Under the pieces are notes generated by a model. The model searched no databases. It was not told the origin of the DNA and saw only the letters and a list, made by a program, of their open reading frames with translations. From the NCBI GenBank assembly GCA_017445905.1, contig JAFSRX010000051.1, positions 1 through 64,000 of the forward strand: 64,000 bases of DNA, in the 5' to 3' direction. Source of the DNA: Eubacterium sp. (GTDB taxonomy: Bacteria; Bacillota; Clostridia; Oscillospirales; Acutalibacteraceae). This document shows positions 60,665-64,000 of the stretch, piece after piece. The translations under genes were made by a program, and so were the position numbers. Numbering within the stretch: position 1 is the first letter of the stretch; the number at the start of each line of letters is the position of its first letter.

Positions 60665-60693
60665 TTGACAAAGCCGAGATCATATAGTATAAT
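60665..60693 (+). promoter_or_regulatory. Promoter of a small RNA candidate
   Basis: TTGACA 60665-60670, 17-nt spacer, TATAAT 60688-60693. Confidence 0.8.
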
Positions 60694-60699
60694 ATCGGT

Positions 60700-60780
60700 A
60701 ACTTATTTTTCTCCTCCCCCTATTAAAAACAGACTACGATCAGCATAAAACGGCTTGATAGTAGTCTGTTATTATTTATT
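60700..60780 (+). ncRNA. Candidate small RNA with anti-SD-like CTCCTCCCCC
   Basis: Short gene-free transcript unit: the promoter at 60665, then TTTTTCTCCTCCCCCTATT, then a stem ACAGACTAC/GTAGTCTGT (60728-60770) followed by a TTATTATTTATTATT stretch as terminator. The C-rich single-stranded stretch is complementary to GGAGG ribosome sites. No reading frame of note. Confidence 0.5.
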
Positions 60781-60807
60781 ATTATTTATAAAAATTTTAC
60801 AAAATGC

Positions 60808-60836
60808 TTGACAAGGCAAACTATATGTGCTATAAT
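60808..60836 (+). promoter_or_regulatory. Promoter of the large structured RNA
   Basis: TTGACA 60808-60813, 17-nt spacer, TATAAT 60831-60836, with AT-rich DNA upstream. It is among the best promoters in the window but is followed by no gene. Confidence 0.85.
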
Positions 60837-60841
60837 AAAAA

Positions 60842-61490
60842 TAGGAATTAAAAGCACCCGCAACGGTGCGTGTGTCAGACCACACACACCGTCATCATCA
60901 TAAAAGTGCTGGTAACACTTATATGACTTAGCGAATGCCATTTAAGTTCCCGCGATTTATTATATCACAGGGATACTATAGATGTCAAGACCTATTTCTA
61001 TCGTGTTAGCCGCACTGGAAATGGGTCTTATTTCTTGCTTAACGCAGCCCTTGTTGCAGGCTGTTGATATAAGAGCGGTACCAGCTGATCTGAACCTGTT
61101 CAAAGCTCGCCCTTCGATGTTTTGAACAGGCAATGAAAAGCCTTTGACCGATACCGTTGACAATTAAATAGAGAAATGAACGTCTGATAACACTGACGAA
61201 ACAAACGACAACTAACTTGCATTAACGAGCTTAATGCTCCGCAAGTCAGATCTGCTGCCGCAGGGGTAACCGATCTGTTCGCCTTGACCTATCTCACCGA
61301 TAGCAGCGAGTATATATCCTCGGTAAGAGGTGAGCTACTGCTTGGACTAATCAGTTGATATGCAGGGGTATCTGTGGAGATACTGCATATTGAAAGGCGC
61401 AGACTAAGTGACAGTAAGCAATGGTCATTGCCGTAAGTATGATAGCAATGTCGCGCAAAGGGAATAACGTTCATAACAAAGCAATTGCAA
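60842..61490 (+). ncRNA. Large structured non-coding RNA candidate (ROOL/GOLLD-like by context)
   Basis: About 640 nt with no convincing reading frame but many strong stems: CGGTGCGTGTG/CACACACACCG (60863-60892), AGACCTATTTC/GAAATGGGTCT (60986-61028), CAGCC/GGCTG, a perfect CCTGTTCAAA/TTTGAACAGG (61096-61133), GCATTAA/TTAATGC inside ACTTGC/GCAAGT (61218-61246), CAGATC/GATCTG, CTCACC/GGTGAG, and ATATGCAG/CTGCATAT around GTATC/GATAC (61359-61393). The start is set by the promoter at 60808; the 3' end is uncertain. Size, ornate folding and position beside a tRNA-derived att site in a Ruminococcus-like element fit the ROOL or GOLLD classes, but I could not match either consensus. Confidence 0.65.
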
Positions 61491-61546
61491 CAATTAAAAT
61501 GATTTATTCAAGTTTCCCCCAAATATACATTTTAATCACGAAGCTG

Positions 61547-61562
61547 TGTGTCTATAGACACA
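61547..61562. promoter_or_regulatory. Family-1 palindrome near the attachment site
   Basis: Perfect core, 5 bp upstream of repeat copy B and about 145 bp from the tRNA-Trp fragment. Confidence 0.75.
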
Positions 61563-61566
61563 CTAT

Positions 61567-61638
61567 TGCAGAGTGGCGGGGACGGAGCAATCCGTTCCTG
61601 TTAATGCGGAGATCGTCTGATCTGCGGTCACAACCCCG
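61567..61638 (+). repeat. About 75-bp repeat, copy B
   Basis: Nearly identical to 16734-16809 with small indels. It keeps the GCAA-loop hairpin (CGGGGACGGA/TCCGTTCCTG) and the AGATC/GATCT stem, but the closing arm of the third stem is lost (CCCCGTATTT instead of CCCCGCCGCA). Confidence 0.7.
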
Positions 61639-61707
61639 TATTTCTTTCATTCGTTTTGAGGATATGGCAAAAAGTCCACATCAAATGCAGACTTCTTGCT
61701 TATCCAT

Positions 61708-61763
61708 TGGCAGGGGCAGAAGGGATCGAACCCTCGGCACGCGGTTTTGGAGACCGCTGCTCT
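61708..61763 (-). other. att: 3' fragment of tRNA-Trp(CCA): probable att site
   Basis: Read on the - strand this is the end of a tRNA: GAGC D-arm remnant, anticodon stem GCGGT/ACCGC with loop CTCCAAA (anticodon CCA), 5-nt variable loop, T-arm GAGGG-TTCGATC-CCTTC, acceptor strand TGCCCCT, G and CCA. The 5' half is missing and replaced by unrelated sequence. This is what an att core duplicated by integration into a tRNA 3' end looks like. With integrase on one side and parA on the other it may be attP of a circular form or one end of an integrated one. Confidence 0.75.
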
Positions 61764-61796
61764 TTGGTAAACAGTGAAAGGAAATAAATCATCACT

Positions 61797-61830
61797 AAAA
61801 AAGCCGACAAAAATGCTTGTCGGCTTTTTT
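61797..61830. terminator. Strong terminator before parA
   Basis: AAAAAGCCGACAA/TTGTCGGCTTTTTT stem with a 6-nt loop; symmetric, so it would insulate both directions. Confidence 0.85.
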
Positions 61831-61925
61831 AGGGGCATAGGCAGGGTCGCTCCCTGTGGGCAGGTTCAAGTGTTCTTCCCTGCCCTTCCTGTGCCTTTAA
61901 TGAAGAACACAAAATATTTTATTCT

Positions 61926-61945
61926 CTGATAGATAAATCTATCAG
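61926..61945. promoter_or_regulatory. Palindrome CTGATAGATAAATCTATCAG before parA
   Basis: 20-bp inverted repeat (9+2+9), 20 bp before the parA ATG. Each arm matches the ATCTATCAGA motif near the relaxase and Rep-like genes. Probable autoregulatory site for the Par proteins. Confidence 0.7.
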
Positions 61946-61964
61946 AAAGAAAGGATTTGATTGA

Positions 61965-62768
61965 ATGAAGAACACGATCATTGCAATCGCCAATCAGAAA
62001 GGCGGCGCAGGAAAGACCACATCTGCTATGAACATCGGCGTTATTCTCCGTCAGAAAGGCTATAAGGTGTTGCTTATAGACCTTGACCCGCAGAACAGCC
62101 TTTCCACAACTTATCTCAAGCACGAATACAATCCCGAACAGCCTACGATCTCCGAGTTAATGAACGCAGTAATCAATCGTGATACGATTGACATTTGCAA
62201 GTACATCTGCTATAATAAGGCTAACGAGATCGACTATATTCCGTCCGACATAAGGCTTTCAAGTATTGAAAGACAGCTTGTAGTAACAAGATATGCTGAA
62301 ACGGTTTTGATGAAAGCCTTTAACAAGACAAAATTAGATTATGACTTTACAATAATTGATTGCCCGCCTGCGTTGAGCCTGCTCCTCTATAATGCGCTCT
62401 GTGCAGCTGACTATGTGCTTGTCCCCGTCCTCTCGCAGATAATGGCGCTTGACAGCGTTCCGATGCTTCTTGATACAATTAACGAGGTCAAGGACAATGC
62501 AAACGAAAACCTCGATGTGATAGGATACATCACAACAGCTTATAATGAAACGAAAATGTCAAAGGAAGTAGAGAACGCTCTTAAAGAAAACTTTAATTCT
62601 CTGTATCTTGGACACGTTTCACAGGCTATTGCAGCATCGTATTCCTCGGATAAGGGGCTTGCACTCTCAATGTATAAGGAAACCTATGACAATCAGAAAT
62701 ACAATCAACTTGCAAGGGAGTATTCGCGGATAGTCGATAAGATGCTCGCACACATCAAATCGAAATGA
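61965..62768 (+). CDS. parA: ParA-family partition ATPase
   Basis: A 267-aa protein with the deviant Walker A motif NQKGGAGKTT near residue 8, LLIDLDPQNS and IIDCPPALSLL, typical of ParA/Soj (AAA_31). It segregates the element in its circular form, moving DNA together with a centromere-binding partner. GAAAGG precedes ATG 61965. No conventional ParB follows; the next gene, an RHH protein, is the likely partner. Confidence 0.92.
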   Translation: MKNTIIAIANQKGGAGKTTSAMNIGVILRQKGYKVLLIDLDPQNSLSTTYLKHEYNPEQPTISELMNAVINRDTIDICKYICYNKANEIDYIPSDIRLSSIERQLVVTRYAETVLMKAFNKTKLDYDFTIIDCPPALSLLLYNALCAADYVLVPVLSQIMALDSVPMLLDTINEVKDNANENLDVIGYITTAYNETKMSKEVENALKENFNSLYLGHVSQAIAASYSSDKGLALSMYKETYDNQKYNQLAREYSRIVDKMLAHIKSK

Positions 62769-62778
62769 GGTGTGTGCG

Positions 62779-63204
62779 ATGTTCGATGTGATTTGTAAGG
62801 ATTGCGGTACTGGATACACAAGCAAAGTCAATAAGAACGGATTGTGTGAGGTTTGCCGCGCAAGGCATATCGCTGAAACAAAGCGAAATTACTACATCAA
62901 TAAACGCAAAGAACATAACAAGGCCGTCAAAGATACGCTGACTTACTGTGAGAAGTGCGGAAAGCTGATTGCCCCAAAAAGCGGTACATCAGGTGGGCTT
63001 TGTGAAACCTGTCAATTACTTAAAGAGCAAAAATACAAAACGAAAAATACAATCAGATATCGGAAAGAGCATTACGATTGTATTCAGTTCAAGGTTGCGA
63101 AAGGTGAACGCGATAAATTGAGAAAGTATGCCGAAGAACGCGGTATGAACCTTGCAGAGTTCGTGAGAACGAGTATGGAATTTTATATGGAAACTCACAA
63201 ATGA
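62779..63204 (+). CDS. Zinc-ribbon plus RHH protein, probable ParA partner
   Basis: A 141-aa protein. Two CxxC...CxxC knuckles (CKDCG..CEVC; CEKCG..CETC) are followed by a C-terminal ribbon-helix-helix (YDCIQFKVAKGERDKLRKYAEERGMNLAEFVRTSM). ATG 62779 has GAGG 8 nt upstream. Small RHH proteins act as centromere-binding partners of ParA on many plasmids. It is therefore a candidate reader of the dispersed palindromes or of the 61926 site. Confidence 0.75.
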   Translation: MFDVICKDCGTGYTSKVNKNGLCEVCRARHIAETKRNYYINKRKEHNKAVKDTLTYCEKCGKLIAPKSGTSGGLCETCQLLKEQKYKTKNTIRYRKEHYDCIQFKVAKGERDKLRKYAEERGMNLAEFVRTSMEFYMETHK

Positions 63205-63213
63205 GGTGATATT

Positions 63214-63501
63214 ATGAAAGAGATCACTATTCCCGAAGAAATCATTGAGAAGGTTACGAAGCAAAACGCCCTGCTGACCGAAGCAAAGGCATTGAAAGAC
63301 GAAATTGCTGAATGGTATGAAAACAACATTGAAAACAATTTCTTCTATGGGGACATTGATCCTGACCGCATAGCTTATATTTCCGCAAGCTGCGAAGAAG
63401 ATGAAAGAGTTTTCTTAATCAACATCAAGCACAACATAGAGCTGTTAAATGAACGCCGTGAGGCTTTAGGAGATGAAACAGATGATGAAGAAGGCTGGTA
63501 A
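63214..63501 (+). CDS. Small acidic coiled-coil protein
   Basis: A 95-aa acidic helical protein (MKEITIPEEIIEKVTKQNALLTEA, ending ETDDEEGW). Family not recognised. GAGGTGAT precedes ATG 63214, 9 nt after the RHH gene, so it belongs to the par operon. Confidence 0.65.
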   Translation: MKEITIPEEIIEKVTKQNALLTEAKALKDEIAEWYENNIENNFFYGDIDPDRIAYISASCEEDERVFLINIKHNIELLNERREALGDETDDEEGW

Positions 63502-64000
63502 TTCACCCGCAGGGCAGAAAAAATATCCTTTCTCTGCCGATAAACACGCACACGATATAGAACTTGTCGCAAACCGTTCTTTCAATCTTGCACAAGAAGC
63601 ACTTGATAGGAAAGATTATGACGAGTATGATCGCTTAATGGAAATGCACGAAAAGGCCGATGAGGTCTTAATGGCTATCCAAAGCGGTATGGTCAACTAC
63701 AAGGTGGCAATGCTTGACGGTGAGACGCTCGGCAAGGCAAAAGAAATGGTCAGCATAGCATCTGCTATCCGCGACAAAGCTACGATGCAATATAATCCGG
63801 ATGAACCGGAGACTGTTGTAAACGAAGATGTAAGTATTTCATCATCTCCGGACAGTAATGCAAGTCAAGAGGAAAATACAAATAGTATCGGAATAATAGA
63901 TACCCTCATTGAAATGCAGCGCGAGATAGCAGATGTCAAAGAGAAATTAATATCCTTTAATTATGATTATGAATCAAAAGTAAGTATTGCCGAATGGTTA
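63482..64000 (+). CDS. Unknown helical protein, 3' partial
   Basis: Open from ATG 63482 (or 63485) to the right edge, 173 codons, with no stop in the window. It overlaps the previous gene by 20 nt. Charged helical N-terminal half (KKAGNSPAGQKKYPFSADK then long helices), a Ser/Asn/Glu-rich linker, and a second helix (DTLIEMQREIADVKEKL). AGGAGA precedes it. Function not recognised. Confidence 0.6.
   Translation, partial: MMKKAGNSPAGQKKYPFSADKHAHDIELVANRSFNLAQEALDRKDYDEYDRLMEMHEKADEVLMAIQSGMVNYKVAMLDGETLGKAKEMVSIASAIRDKATMQYNPDEPETVVNEDVSISSSPDSNASQEENTNSIGIIDTLIEMQREIADVKEKLISFNYDYESKVSIAEWL

Noticed and set aside
60405..60668. A + strand reading frame of 87 codons over the integrase upstream region
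   Set aside because: It runs through a GCAA hairpin and a - strand promoter, has no ribosome site and shows no domain.
1687..61562. The 16-bp palindromes as insertion-sequence or transposon ends
   Set aside because: No transposase gene is seen, copies are not paired around genes, and no target duplications are seen; several sit exactly on -10 boxes.

Overview
The window reads as most of one large conjugative mobile element (an ICE or a conjugative plasmid) from a low-to-moderate GC Gram-positive gut or rumen bacterium, most likely Ruminococcus or a close relative. This rests on AGGAGG-type ribosome binding sites, TTGACA-N17-TATAAT promoters, a Thr-rich lipoprotein, a sortase-type adhesin, DUF3848 proteins, a giant methylase-helicase polyvalent protein and a MobP2-like relaxase. 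Nearly all genes are on the + strand; the integrase is the main exception.

Layout. 1-18.6 kb: a run of accessory genes (exonuclease, small unknown proteins, two DUF3848 proteins, a 3534-aa polyvalent methyltransferase/helicase, an AAA ATPase) whose products share a short C-terminal tail ending in GR(K/R). 18.6-22.5 kb: small operons, including a duplicated VapD-type locus with one truncated toxin, a Thr-rich lipoprotein and an RHH/YafQ toxin-antitoxin pair. 22.6-31.2 kb: a 2854-aa surface adhesin (thioester domain, 17 CnaB-like repeats, PPYTG-type sorting signal). 31.3-34.4 kb: SSB, a tandem SpoVG protein and a DUF3991/Toprim protein. 34.4-41.9 kb: type IV secretion core (VirB2-like, VirB6-like with a collagen-like tail, VirB3/PrgI-like, VirB4, and a repeat/Big_2 surface protein). 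42-46 kb: MNT/HEPN modules and a Fic protein. 46-52.7 kb: DNA-processing module (RHH proteins, 32-bp direct repeats and hairpins as probable oriT, relaxase fused to Sel1 repeats, VirD4-type coupling protein, two adaptor-like proteins). 52.8-59 kb: winged-helix Rep-like protein, XRE regulator, topoisomerase III, tagged small proteins, MazEF and a HipA-like kinase. 59-62 kb: integrase, about 1.8 kb of mostly non-coding DNA with strong promoters and a large structured RNA candidate, and a 3' fragment of tRNA-Trp that looks like the attachment site. 62-64 kb: ParA and partner genes.

Two dispersed palindrome families tie the element together. TGTGTCTATAGACACA occurs at least 13 times, and in three cases starts on the last base of a -10-like hexamer. 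TTTATCTGACAGATAAA occurs five times plus a variant, usually just upstream of the first family. They look like a shared regulatory or partition system.

The most notable signal is the C-terminal tail. Fourteen otherwise unrelated proteins end in an acidic stretch, a hydrophobic patch and (N/S/D)GR(K/R) or a close variant. They include the MazF and HEPN toxins but not their antitoxins. Different synonymous codons are used, so the conservation is at protein level. I propose it as a sorting signal, possibly for delivery of proteins through the conjugation apparatus. The coupling protein and two neighbouring small proteins share a separate about 55-residue C-terminal domain that is a candidate partner. 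Function is inferred throughout; no database search was possible.
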